Positions 1 through 7,124 of a DNA stretch of 17,199 nt are shown here, one piece after another. The notes beneath the pieces are model-generated. The model was not told where the DNA came from. It did no database searches and saw only the letters and a list, made by a program, of their open reading frames with translations. Location of the stretch: the NCBI GenBank assembly GCA_030043335.1, contig JASHXX010000280.1:1-17199 (forward strand), in the 5' to 3' direction. Origin of the DNA: Xanthobacteraceae bacterium (GTDB lineage: Bacteria; Pseudomonadota; Alphaproteobacteria; Rhizobiales; Xanthobacteraceae). Each line of letters opens with the position of its first letter. The stretch's first letter is position 1. The translations under genes were made by a program, and so were the position numbers.

Positions 1-1
1 C

Positions 2-694
2 GAGCATTCGGGCCTTCGCGTCGGCACCGTGATCAATTTGCAGCCGGCGCGGCCCTCATTCGATCGGCCCGAGGATCGGCGCGCCGCCGAGCGGTTCGAT
101 GCATTCTGGAACGGCGCCTGCCTCGACCCGCTGCTCACCGGCTCCTATCCGCGCGCGGTCGCCGATCAATTTGCGCCGCTCGTCGCCGCCGGAGATCTCG
201 AGACCATGCGTCAGCCGGTCGACTTCCTCGGCGTCAATTATTACAGCCCCATGTATGTCGTCCGCGCGCCGGACAGCCTGTTCGGCGCCTGGTGGGGCGC
301 GGTGCCGGAAGGCACGCGGTTCACCGCCATGGGGTGGCCGATCATGCCGGAAGGGCTCTATGACGAGCTCGTCAATCTGCGCGCCCGTTACGGCGACCTC
401 GCGCTCTACGTCACCGAGAACGGCGCATGCTTCGAGGATCGCGTCGCCGCCGACGGCACCGTGCCCGACGACGACCGCGTCGCTTTTTTGCGCGATCACC
501 TTGCCGCCGCGCGCCGGGCGCTTGCCGACGGCGTCAATCTGCGCGGCTATTTCGTTTGGTCGCTGCTTGATAATTTCGAATGGTCGGAAGGCTACAGCCG
601 CCGCTTCGGCATTATCCACGTCGATTTCGCGACGCAGAAGCGTACGCCGAAGGCGTCGTTCGCCTACCTCGCCGGCGTCGCGCGGCGGTCGTAG
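2..694 (+). CDS. GH1 family beta-glucosidase/beta-glycosidase, C-terminal part (5' end outside window)
   Basis: The reading frame is open from the first bases of the window and ends at TAG 692-694, so about 230 C-terminal residues of a roughly 450-residue protein are present. GH1 enzymes are retaining beta-glycosidases, usually cytoplasmic in bacteria. Family hallmarks are visible in order. First comes the segment with PED..AAERFDAFWN..CLDPLLTGSYP, then FLGVNYY, then YVTENG, whose Glu (codon 416-418) is the expected catalytic nucleophile. Near the end is WSLLDNFEWSEGYSRRFG followed by HVDF, which supplies the sugar-binding Glu/Trp of subsite -1 and the usual C-terminal strand. The acid/base NEP motif would lie upstream of the window. 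The substrate cannot be told from this fragment. The next gene is convergent, 32 bp away. The family call is secure, and 'beta-glucosidase' is only the commonest activity. Confidence 0.93.
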   Translation, partial: EHSGLRVGTVINLQPARPSFDRPEDRRAAERFDAFWNGACLDPLLTGSYPRAVADQFAPLVAAGDLETMRQPVDFLGVNYYSPMYVVRAPDSLFGAWWGAVPEGTRFTAMGWPIMPEGLYDELVNLRARYGDLALYVTENGACFEDRVAADGTVPDDDRVAFLRDHLAAARRALADGVNLRGYFVWSLLDNFEWSEGYSRRFGIIHVDFATQKRTPKASFAYLAGVARRS

Positions 695-709
695 CCGACG
701 CATATCGGC
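694..709. other. Short inverted repeat between convergent genes
   Basis: GCCGA (694-698) and TCGGC (705-709) form a 5-bp stem with a 6-nt loop in the 32-bp gap between two convergent genes. No T-run follows on either strand, so calling it a terminator is weak. It may simply slow polymerase, or be chance in G/C-rich DNA. Confidence 0.2.
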
Positions 710-726
710 GAAATTGATTGAGAAAT

Positions 727-1626
727 TCAATGCCGGTCGCGCGCCGCCGCGCTGATAGCGTTGAGCATCGCCGCGCGGTCTTGCTTCAGGACGCCGCGGA
801 CCGATTGCTGGGTGCCGATCTCGCCCATCTCGCGCTGGCGCCGTACCGTCGCCGCGGTCATCAGTGGCTCGACGCCAAGCTCGCGCAGCGTCTCGGCTAC
901 CTCTTCCATCTCCGCCGCTCGCCGCTCGCCGTGCACCGCCATGCGTTCGAGGTTGTAGGCGATCGCCTTGCCCCAATCGACGCCGGGATAATTGTTCTTG
1001 AGCGAGGCGGCGACCTCCTCGACCACGCCGGCACGCGCAGCGGCGAGGAAGCACTCGAGCGTCAGCGCCTCGATCCCCTTGAGCATCACGCTGCGCACCA
1101 TCTTGATCGCCGCCGCAGCGCCGACTTCGGCCCCGGCGACGCTCAGATGCATGCCGAACGGGGCGAGGGCTGCTGCGGCGGCCTCGGCGTGCGGGCCGGC
1201 GAACAGCATCGGCGTCCGGTGGCGCGCCGGGTGAATGGCGGCGATCACGGCAACGTCGACGTAGCGCGCGCCGGCGCCGAGGAGCTTTGCGGTCTCCTGC
1301 TTGCGAGCCGGCGAGACCGAGTTGATGTCGAGAACGAACGGCCGGCCGGCAAGATGCGGCGCGACCGATAGCGCGGCCTCGACGCTCGAGGCCGCGGTGA
1401 CTGCGGATACGATAATGTCGGCGTCGCGCACCGCTTCCGGGGCCGAGGCAGCGCGGGCGACGCCGATCGCTTCACCCGCAGCCCGCAGTTTTGCGCCCGC
1501 GGGCTCCGGAAACAGAATGTCCCAGGCCGCGATCCGCTCGATCCCCGCTTCGCGCAGCCCGGACGCGATCGCCTGTCCGGCTTCGCCAAAGCCGATGAAA
1601 CAGAGCGCCGGCTTGATGTCGGGCAT
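727..1626 (-). CDS. NAD(P)-dependent beta-hydroxyacid dehydrogenase-like protein with DUF1932-type C-terminal domain
   Basis: This 299-residue protein belongs to the 6-phosphogluconate / 3-hydroxyisobutyrate dehydrogenase superfamily. The N-terminus is a Rossmann fold with FIGFGEAG (about residues 11-17). An Asp after the second strand (AAWD, residue 36) favours NAD over NADP. DINSVSP (residues 100-106) matches the family's substrate-binding signature. The second half is all-helical, and IKMVRS (Lys175) sits where the catalytic lysine of this superfamily lies, followed by a DUF1932-like region. The length is normal for the subgroup. The start is ATG at 1626, preceded by GGAAGG with 5-nt spacing. 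It is divergent from the amidase (122 bp apart) and convergent with the glycosidase. The true substrate is unknown; a small 2-methyl or 3-hydroxy acid is plausible from family knowledge. It is the only such redox gene in the window. Confidence 0.85.
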   Translation of the reverse strand: MPDIKPALCFIGFGEAGQAIASGLREAGIERIAAWDILFPEPAGAKLRAAGEAIGVARAASAPEAVRDADIIVSAVTAASSVEAALSVAPHLAGRPFVLDINSVSPARKQETAKLLGAGARYVDVAVIAAIHPARHRTPMLFAGPHAEAAAAALAPFGMHLSVAGAEVGAAAAIKMVRSVMLKGIEALTLECFLAAARAGVVEEVAASLKNNYPGVDWGKAIAYNLERMAVHGERRAAEMEEVAETLRELGVEPLMTAATVRRQREMGEIGTQQSVRGVLKQDRAAMLNAISAAARDRH

Positions 1627-1688
1627 TGTGACCTTCCGTCAGATGGCGCGTCGGCAATGACATTTTTTCAGAACCATCGCAATGCCGG

Positions 1689-1716
1689 TTTTCATTCGCG
1701 CATCGGCCCGTATATA
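1689..1716 (+). promoter_or_regulatory. Possible sigma70-like promoter of the amidase gene
   Basis: TTTTCA (1689-1694) and TATATA (1711-1716) are separated by 16 bp, in an A/T-richer island between two divergent genes. Transcription would start near 1723. The in-frame ATG at 1716 would then lie inside the -10 box, which favours the ATG at 1749 as the true start. Both hexamers are imperfect. Confidence 0.4.
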
Positions 1717-1748
1717 TGGTCGCGCCAACGCTCCGTCCGGATAGTCGT

Positions 1749-3056
1749 ATGACCCGCCATTCCTCCCGCGACCGGCTCGAACAGGCGCTGGCGCGCATCG
1801 CCGATCCGAACGGCGAGGGAGCGCGCGCCTGTCTCACCGTCTATACCGACGCCGCCCGTGCCGCGGCCGATGCGGCCGATGCCCGCGCTGCGCTCGGCGT
1901 GTCGCTCGGGCCGCTCGACGGCGCGATCCTCACCATCAAGGATCTGTTCGACGTTGCCGGCGAGCCGACCCGCGCCGGCTCGAAGGTCCTCGCCGCGGAG
2001 GAAAAGCCCGCCGCCGCCGACGCGCCGGTGGTGCGCCGGCTGCGCGCCGCAGGCGCCGTGATCGTCGCCAAGACCAACATGACCGAGTTCGCCTTTTCCG
2101 CCGTCGGCGCCAATCCGCATTTTGGCACGCCCGGTAATCCCGCCGACCGCGCCCGCGCGCCCGGCGGCTCGTCAGCGGGAGCCGGCGTCGCGGTCGCCGA
2201 CGGCATGTGCGAGATCGCAATCGGCAGCGATACCGGCGGGTCGGTGCGGGTGCCGGCGGCCCTATGCGGCATCGTCGGCTTCAAGCCGACTAAGCGGCGC
2301 GTGCCGGCCGACGGCGCCTTTCCGCTGAGTTATACGCTCGACTCGATCGGACCGCTCGCGCGCAGCGTCGCCCATTGCGCTAAGGCCGACGCGGTCATGG
2401 CCGGGGAGGATTTTGTCCCGCTCGAGCCGGTCACGCTTTCCGGCCTGCGCTTCGGCGTTGCCGAAGGCCCGCCGCTCGACGCGCTCGATGACACTGTCGC
2501 CGCCGCGTTCGCGGCGGCGATCAAGCGATGCGAGGCCGAAGGCGTTCGCATCGTGCGCGAGAAAATCTCCTTGTTCGCGGAGATGGCCGAGGCGGTGCTC
2601 TATGGCGGCATGAGCCAGTCGGAGGGCTATGCGGTCCATCGCGACCGGGTGAAGCGCCGCGGCGCTGATATCGATCCGATCGTGCGCGCGCGCATCGAGC
2701 TCGGGCAAAACTTCTCGGCGGCGGACTATGTCGATATCGTGCGCGCGCGCGAGCGCTGCATCCGCGCCATGGATCAGCGGCTCGCCGCGTTCGACGTGCT
2801 CGTCATGCCGACGACGCCGATCGTGGCGCCGACTATCGCCGAAGTCGCCGACCCGAAGGTCTTTGTCGCCCGCAATGTCGCGCTGTTGCGCAACACCTCG
2901 CCGGTCAATTTCTGCGACCTGTGCGCTATTTCGCTGCCGTTGCCGGCGGCACTGCCGGTCGGGCTGATGCTGGTCGCCCGCGGCGGCCATGACCGCGACC
3001 TGCTGCGTATCGCCGCGGCGATCGAGCGGCGGCTCGCCGGCTACGGCTACGGATAG
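1749..3056 (+). CDS. Amidase (amidase signature family hydrolase)
   Basis: This 435-residue enzyme of the amidase-signature family hydrolyses a C-N amide bond with a Ser-cisSer-Lys triad. All three elements are visible: Lys64 in LTIKDLFDV, the cis-Ser in PGGSSAGAG (residues 138-146, Ser141), and the nucleophile Ser165 in GSDTGGSVR (159-167), followed by GIVGFKPT. No allophanate-hydrolase tail or other extra domain is present, and no signal peptide is seen, so it is probably cytoplasmic. The start at 1749 is chosen over an in-frame ATG at 1716, because the latter lies in a probable -10 element and adds only poorly conserved residues. The gene could be mistaken for gatA, but there are no gatB/gatC neighbours and the C-terminus is that of a stand-alone amidase. 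It lies next to a MarR regulator and an ABC importer, so it may act on an imported amide; this is inferred from position only. Confidence 0.9.
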   Translation: MTRHSSRDRLEQALARIADPNGEGARACLTVYTDAARAAADAADARAALGVSLGPLDGAILTIKDLFDVAGEPTRAGSKVLAAEEKPAAADAPVVRRLRAAGAVIVAKTNMTEFAFSAVGANPHFGTPGNPADRARAPGGSSAGAGVAVADGMCEIAIGSDTGGSVRVPAALCGIVGFKPTKRRVPADGAFPLSYTLDSIGPLARSVAHCAKADAVMAGEDFVPLEPVTLSGLRFGVAEGPPLDALDDTVAAAFAAAIKRCEAEGVRIVREKISLFAEMAEAVLYGGMSQSEGYAVHRDRVKRRGADIDPIVRARIELGQNFSAADYVDIVRARERCIRAMDQRLAAFDVLVMPTTPIVAPTIAEVADPKVFVARNVALLRNTSPVNFCDLCAISLPLPAALPVGLMLVARGGHDRDLLRIAAAIERRLAGYGYG

Positions 3057-3541
3057 CGCAACGCGCGTAGCAGCATGGCGTGGCGCTCGGCGCCAAGTTT
3101 CCGGATCAGCTGGCTTTCGTGCCGCGCCGCCAAAATCTTCGCCCGCGCCAGCGTGGTGCGCCCCTGCGGCGTGAGCTGCAAGGCGTGGCGCCGGCCGTCG
3201 GCGCTGGAGCGCAGCCGCTGAACGAAACCGCGCTCCTCCAGCCGGTGCAACAGCCGCACCAGCCGCGCCCGCTCGATCCCAAGCGTCGCTGCGAGCTCGG
3301 CCTGCGACAGCCCACGATTGGCGCCGATCACCACCAGCACGGAAAACTGCGCCGGGCTGATGTTGATGCGCTTGAGCGTACGGATAAAATCCTGGAACAC
3401 CCGGACCTGCAGGCGTCGCGCGAAATAACCGAGATGTCCCTCGAGCACGTCGAGCGAGATCGCCGAGCGTGAGCTGCTGCCTGTCGCCGCCTTGCGGCGG
3501 AGCGGCGCGGCCCGGTGTCTGCGGCTCCGTTTCTTAGCCAT
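3047..3541 (-). CDS. MarR family winged-helix transcriptional regulator
   Basis: The protein has 164 residues. A basic, low-complexity N-terminus (residues 1-28, many Arg/Lys) precedes the first helix of the dimer region. A winged helix-turn-helix follows at about residues 60-125: LSQAELAATLGIE, a recognition helix RARLVRLLHRLEERGFV, and a wing SSADGRRHALQLT. The last helices (about 130-162) complete the MarR dimerisation fold. ATG at 3541 is preceded by GGAG with 9-nt spacing. The frame stays open upstream to an ATG at 3709, but that extension would cover the promoter region and has no MarR character. The gene ends inside the amidase end (10-bp convergent overlap) and is divergent from the ABC import operon, with a palindrome between them. 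It is therefore the likely local regulator of the importer, with repression the commonest mode in this family. The ligand is unknown. Confidence 0.9.
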   Translation of the reverse strand: MAKKRSRRHRAAPLRRKAATGSSSRSAISLDVLEGHLGYFARRLQVRVFQDFIRTLKRINISPAQFSVLVVIGANRGLSQAELAATLGIERARLVRLLHRLEERGFVQRLRSSADGRRHALQLTPQGRTTLARAKILAARHESQLIRKLGAERHAMLLRALRYP

Positions 3542-3593
3542 TGACGGCTTCTCCGCGGCGGACGGTCCGTTCCGGGACCCAATGCGCGAAGAC

Positions 3594-3622
3594 GGTATTG
3601 ACGCAATTGTTGTCGAGGTCAA
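3594..3622 (-). promoter_or_regulatory. Possible promoter of the marR gene
   Basis: On the minus strand TTGACC (3622-3617) is followed 17 bp later by AATACC (3599-3594). The -35 is good and the -10 is poor. It would read toward the MarR gene start at 3541 and overlaps the plus-strand promoter and the palindrome, as expected for autoregulation. Confidence 0.35.
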
Positions 3623-3626
3623 CAAT
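3598..3626 (+). promoter_or_regulatory. Probable sigma70 promoter of the ABC import operon
   Basis: TTGACG (3598-3603) is separated by exactly 17 bp from AACAAT (3621-3626). The -35 matches consensus at five of six positions and the -10 at four. Transcription would start near 3633, giving a leader of about 115 nt before the first binding-protein gene. A palindrome covers the spacer and the -10. Confidence 0.6.
3606..3626. promoter_or_regulatory. Candidate MarR operator (7-7-7 perfect palindrome)
   Basis: ATTGTTG (3606-3612) and CAACAAT (3620-3626) are perfect inverted arms with a 7-bp centre, total 21 bp. This is a size typical for a MarR-family dimer site. It lies between marR and the operon it faces and overlaps the spacer and -10 of the plus-strand promoter, so bound protein would block polymerase. 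Assignment to this MarR is inference from position. Confidence 0.55.
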
Positions 3627-3639
3627 AGCTGCAGGGTTG

Positions 3640-3663
3640 GCCGGCGCTGAGAATGCCGGCGCT
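3640..3663. repeat. 9-bp direct repeat in the operon leader
   Basis: GCCGGCGCT occurs at 3640-3648 and again at 3655-3663, with 6 bp between. As GCCGGC is self-complementary, the two copies can also pair as a hairpin in the untranslated leader. No run of T follows, so this is not a clear terminator. Function unknown. Confidence 0.45.
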
Positions 3664-3748
3664 CGCGACATTTTCGCGCTTGTGACCGCGCAAACAAATC
3701 CGGCATCATCGCATAAGGCCGGACGCATCAGGCAGGGAGGATTTCGCT

Positions 3749-4996
3749 ATGGATCGTAAATCCCGATGGAATTCCGCGCGCGTCACGCGCCGCACCGTCG
3801 CGGCCGGTATCGGCGCCGCCGGTCTCGCCGCCGCCATCGCGCCGTTCAATATCGTCCGCGCCGCGGGCGGACCGCTCAAGGTCGGCGTGCTGCTGCCGCG
3901 CTCCGGCCTGCAGGCCGGCATTGGCCAGGATTGCCAGCGCGGCGCCGACCTTGCGCCCGGCATCTTCAAGTCGATGGGCCTCCCCGAGCTCACGCTCATG
4001 AACGGCGACACCGAGTCCAACGTCGATGCCGCGCGCGCACGGGCGGAAAAACTGATCAGCGACGGCGCCCAGCTCCTGGTCGGCGCTTTCGATTCCGGGC
4101 AGACCACCGCGATCGCGCAGGTCGCCGAGCAGAAAGGCATTCCGCTCGTCATCAACATCGCCGCGGCGCCGCCGATTACCGAGCAGGGCTACAAATTCGT
4201 GTTCCGGAATTTCCCGACCGCGCCGATGATCCTCGGCGATGCCTTCGCCAACCAGAAGGAAGTGTTCGCGGCTGTCGGCGCGGCGCCGAAGACCGTGGTG
4301 TTCATGCATGTCAACGATACCTACGGCACCGCGATCGCCAAGGGGATTGGCGCGGTGATGCCGAAATTCGACATGCCGTACACCATCGTCGAGGAGATCC
4401 CGTACGATCCGGCGGCGCACGACCTCTCGGTCGAGGTGGCGAAGGCCAAGGCGACCAACGCCGACGCGCTGCTGGTCTCGAGCCGGCTCAACGACGCCAT
4501 GCTGCTGACGCGCGAGCTGGTCAAGCAACGCTGGACGCCGCAGGCGATCCTGAGCATGGGCCCGGGCTGGTACGAGGATCAATACATCAAGACGCTGGGC
4601 AAGCTCGCCGACGGCCCGATCAGCTTCGTGCCATGGTACGATCCGCACAAGAAATTGAGCGGCGTGCTCGAGGCGGCGCTCGCCAAGGCGGATCCCGGGG
4701 TCAGCCTGAACACCAACCACGTGTTCACCTTCGAGGCGCTGCTCGTTGCTGCCGACGCCTACAAGCGCGCCGGCTCGACCGATCCGACCGCGCTCGCCGA
4801 CGCGATTCGTTCGACCAACATCACGGACAATGTCAGCATCGGACCAGGCATCCAGTTCAACGCCAAGGGCCAGAACGACAAAGTCAAGGACGGCGCGATC
4901 CAGAACCGCAACGGCAAGCTCGCAATTCTCGCGCCGAAGGACGCCGCCAACGCCAAGCCGGAGTGGCCGCTGCCCTCCTATCAGAGCCGCGGGTGA
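3749..4996 (+). CDS. ABC transporter periplasmic substrate-binding protein, branched-chain amino acid (LivK) type, copy A (intact)
   Basis: This 415-residue periplasmic binding protein of the type I fold (Peripla_BP_6/LivK class) captures the ligand for the importer encoded downstream. Residues 1-39 look like a Tat-type signal: twin Arg at 14-15 (VTRRTVAAG), a long Ala/Gly-rich hydrophobic stretch, then VRAAGG. The mature part starts with PLKVGVLLPRSG, the usual first strand of the family, and continues with LLVGAFDSGQTTA, IPLVINIAAAP and HVNDTYGTA. ATG 3749 has an excellent AGGGAGG at 3734-3740 with 8-nt spacing. It is the first gene of the operon. Its stop overlaps a GTG in the frame of the next gene, a close paralogue. 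The ligand could be an amino acid, amide, aromatic acid or other small organic molecule; the sequence does not decide. Confidence 0.92.
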   Translation: MDRKSRWNSARVTRRTVAAGIGAAGLAAAIAPFNIVRAAGGPLKVGVLLPRSGLQAGIGQDCQRGADLAPGIFKSMGLPELTLMNGDTESNVDAARARAEKLISDGAQLLVGAFDSGQTTAIAQVAEQKGIPLVINIAAAPPITEQGYKFVFRNFPTAPMILGDAFANQKEVFAAVGAAPKTVVFMHVNDTYGTAIAKGIGAVMPKFDMPYTIVEEIPYDPAAHDLSVEVAKAKATNADALLVSSRLNDAMLLTRELVKQRWTPQAILSMGPGWYEDQYIKTLGKLADGPISFVPWYDPHKKLSGVLEAALAKADPGVSLNTNHVFTFEALLVAADAYKRAGSTDPTALADAIRSTNITDNVSIGPGIQFNAKGQNDKVKDGAIQNRNGKLAILAPKDAANAKPEWPLPSYQSRG

Positions 4997-5001
4997 TTCT
5001 T

Positions 5002-5006
5002 GGGGA
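5002..5006 (+). promoter_or_regulatory. Ribosome binding site that decides the start of binding-protein copy B
   Basis: GGGGA sits 7 nt before GTG 5014. An earlier in-frame GTG at 4993 overlaps the stop of copy A but lacks a comparable site. Starting at 5014 also puts the twin-arginine signal at the normal distance from the N-terminus. Confidence 0.5.
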
Positions 5007-5013
5007 CGCCGTC

Positions 5014-6242
5014 GTGCGCCGCATCCGGTTGTCCCCCAATCGACGTAGCGTTCTCGCCGGTACGGCCGCAACGGCGGCCAGCTTTGCCGCGCCTGCCATT
5101 TTGCCTGCCCAGGACGGCGCGCTGAGGGTCGGCCTCATCCTGCCGCTTTCGGGCTTACAGGCCGGCATCGGCCAGGACTGTCGCTACACCGTCGATATTG
5201 CCGCGCCGGTGTTGAATTCGCTGGGTCTGCCCGAGCTCAAGATCATGAGTGGCGACAGCGAATCGAATGTGGACACCGCGCGTGCCCGCGCCGAGAAGCT
5301 GATCAATGACGGCGCCCAGCTCCTGGTCGGCGCCTTCGATTCCGGCCAGACCACAGCGGTCGCCCAGGTGGCCGAGCAGAAGGGGATCCCGCTCGTCATC
5401 AACGTCGCCGCGGCGCCGGCCATCACCGAGCAGGGGTACAGGTACGTTTTCAGGAATTTCCCCACCGCGCAGATGATTCTGCGCGACGCTTTCGCCGATC
5501 AGAAGGAGGTGTTTGCCACAGCAGGGGCGGCGCCGAAGACGGTAGTGTTCATTCACACAACGACACTTACGGCACTGCAGTGGCTAAGAGCATCGGCGCC
5601 GTGATGCCGATTTTCGAGATGCCTTATGTCCTCGTCGGGGACATCGCCTACGACCCGGCCACGCACGATCTTTCCGTCGAGGTGGCGAAGGCCAAGGCGA
5701 CGGGCGCGGAGGCCCTCCTCGTCATCAGCCGGCTCAACGACGCCATGCTGCTGACGCGCGAGCTGGTGAAACAGCGCTGGACGCCACAGGGGATCATGAG
5801 CCTCGGGCCGGGCTGGTACGAGGATCAATACCTCAAGACGCTGGGCAGGCTTGCCGACGGGCCGATCAGCTTCATTCCCTGGTACGATCCGCACAAGAAG
5901 CTGAGCCGCATGCTCGAGGCCGAGCTGGCCAAGACTCATCCGGGGGTGAATCTCAACACCGATCACGTCTACACCTTCGAGGCGTTGCTGGTCGCCGCCG
6001 ATGCCTACAAGCGTGCCGGCTCCAGTGATCCAAAAGCGCTCGCCGACGCCATCCGCGCCACCAACATCACCGATAATGCCAGCGTCGGACCCGGGATCCA
6101 GTTTGACGCCAAGGGCCAGAACGATAAGGTGCGGGGCGCCGCGGTCCAGAACCGCGGCGGCAAATTGGTGACGCTGGCGCCAAAGCAAGCCGCGAACGCC
6201 AAGCCGGAGTGGCCGATGAACTCGTATCTCGGCCGGGGTTGA
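5014..6242 (+). pseudogene. ABC transporter substrate-binding protein, LivK type, copy B, interrupted by a 1-nt deletion
   Basis: This is a second binding-protein gene, about four residues in five identical to copy A by eye. The first 181 codons (5014-5556) encode a Tat-like signal (SPNRRSVLAG, twin Arg at 10-11) and the mature N-lobe through VVFIH. There the frame breaks: copy A reads HVNDTYGTA, while here two bases (5557-5558) replace a codon before AACGACACTTAC. Reading on gives a stop at 5604, a product of 196 residues whose last 15 are out of frame. The rest of the protein (NDTYGTAVAKSIG onward) is intact in another frame (5559-6242) and ends like copy A. With one base restored it would be 409 residues, a normal length. 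No other lesion is seen, so it is either a very recent pseudogene or a sequencing error. The short reading frame beginning at 5580 is not likely to be translated as such. The downstream permease has its own ribosome site. Confidence 0.85.
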
Positions 6243-6251
6243 GGCTGTTCG

Positions 6252-7124
6252 GTGCCGCTATCCGTCTATCTCAATGTCGCCGTCGGCGGCGTGTTGACCG
6301 GCCTCGTCTACGGCCTGATGGCGCTCGGCCTCTCGGTCATCTTCGGCGTGGTGCGGGTCGTCAATTTCGCCCATGGCGAGATGATGACGGTGGCGATGTA
6401 TATCGCCATCGTCACGTTCGCCTGGTTTCACCTCGACCCGCTGATCCTGCTCGTTCCGATCGCCGCCGTGTTGTTCGTGTTCGGCTACGCGCTGCAGGCG
6501 TCGCTGATCAATCCGTTCATCACCCGGCCGGAGCACAGCCAGTTTCTGCTGTTGGTGGCGCTTGCGATCATTATTGCCAACACCCTGCTGATCATTTTCG
6601 GGCCGGACGCGCGCGCGGTACAGACCGCCTATGCCTATGACAGTTTCCAGGTCGGACCGGTCATCGTCGACGCCGCGAAAATCTATGCCGGGGCGGCGGC
6701 GATCGTCGTCACCGTCGCGCTGTTCGCGTTCTTTCGGCTTACGCTCCTCGGCAAGGCGATCCGGGCCTGCGCCGACAACCACACCGGCGCGCTGGTGGTT
6801 GGGCTCGACGTCGAGCGGCTCTACGCGCTCACCTTCGGGCTCGGCGCCGCCTGCGTCGGCGCGGCGGGCAGCATGCTGGTGCTGATCACAGACGCAACGC
6901 CGATGGTCGGGCCGGGCTACACGCTGCTTGCCTTTGTCATCGTCATCACCGGCGGCCTCGGCTCGATGCCGGGCGCGCTTCTCGGCGGCGTCCTCATCGG
7001 CGTCACCGAAGCGATTGCCGGATTGCTGTTCACGCCGTCGGCGAAGAGCATGTTTGCCTTCGCCATCCTGGTGCTGGTGCTGCTGTTCCGGCCGCGCGGC
7101 ATCCTCGGCAAGAGGCCGGCATGA
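6252..7124 (+). CDS. Branched-chain amino acid-type ABC transporter permease, LivH family
   Basis: This 290-residue inner-membrane permease is one half of the translocation channel of the HAAT-type importer. The sequence is strongly hydrophobic with about eight membrane segments. The first helices carry the LivH hallmark GLMALGLSVIFGVVRVVNFAHGE in slightly split form (about residues 20-42). A cytoplasmic loop with LLGKAIRACADNHTGA (about 160-175) is the expected site of contact with the ATPases. The C-terminal GGLGSMPGALLGGVLIG block is also typical. The start is GTG 6252, with GAGG 7 nt upstream and 9 bp after the binding-protein copy B stop. The end overlaps the next gene in ATGA, so translation is probably coupled. 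The specific substrate cannot be told. The liv naming is by family only. Confidence 0.93.
   Translation: MPLSVYLNVAVGGVLTGLVYGLMALGLSVIFGVVRVVNFAHGEMMTVAMYIAIVTFAWFHLDPLILLVPIAAVLFVFGYALQASLINPFITRPEHSQFLLLVALAIIIANTLLIIFGPDARAVQTAYAYDSFQVGPVIVDAAKIYAGAAAIVVTVALFAFFRLTLLGKAIRACADNHTGALVVGLDVERLYALTFGLGAACVGAAGSMLVLITDATPMVGPGYTLLAFVIVITGGLGSMPGALLGGVLIGVTEAIAGLLFTPSAKSMFAFAILVLVLLFRPRGILGKRPA

Noticed and set aside
1716..1748. Upstream ATG start for the amidase
   Set aside because: It falls within the probable -10 element and adds 11 residues without family similarity.
3542..3709. N-terminal extension of the MarR frame to the ATG at 3709
   Set aside because: It would run through the palindrome and promoters, lacks family similarity, and the ATG at 3541 has a good ribosome site.
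3711..3735. Sequence resembling part of an enterobacterial REP element (GCATAAGGCCGGACGCAT)
   Set aside because: There is no inverted partner and only a single occurrence, and the organism type does not fit. Chance similarity.
3728..5071. Long antisense open frame (447 codons) opposite binding-protein copy A
   Set aside because: It mirrors a clear LivK-type gene with a signal peptide and family motifs. Stop-free antisense frames are common in DNA with G/C-rich third positions. The antisense protein is Arg/Asp/Val-rich with no recognisable motif.
5551..5604. Programmed -1 ribosomal frameshift joining the halves of copy B
   Set aside because: A -1 step would restore the reading and give HHNDTYG, but there is no slippery heptamer and the paralogue needs no frameshift. 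A simple 1-nt deletion is the plainer reading.
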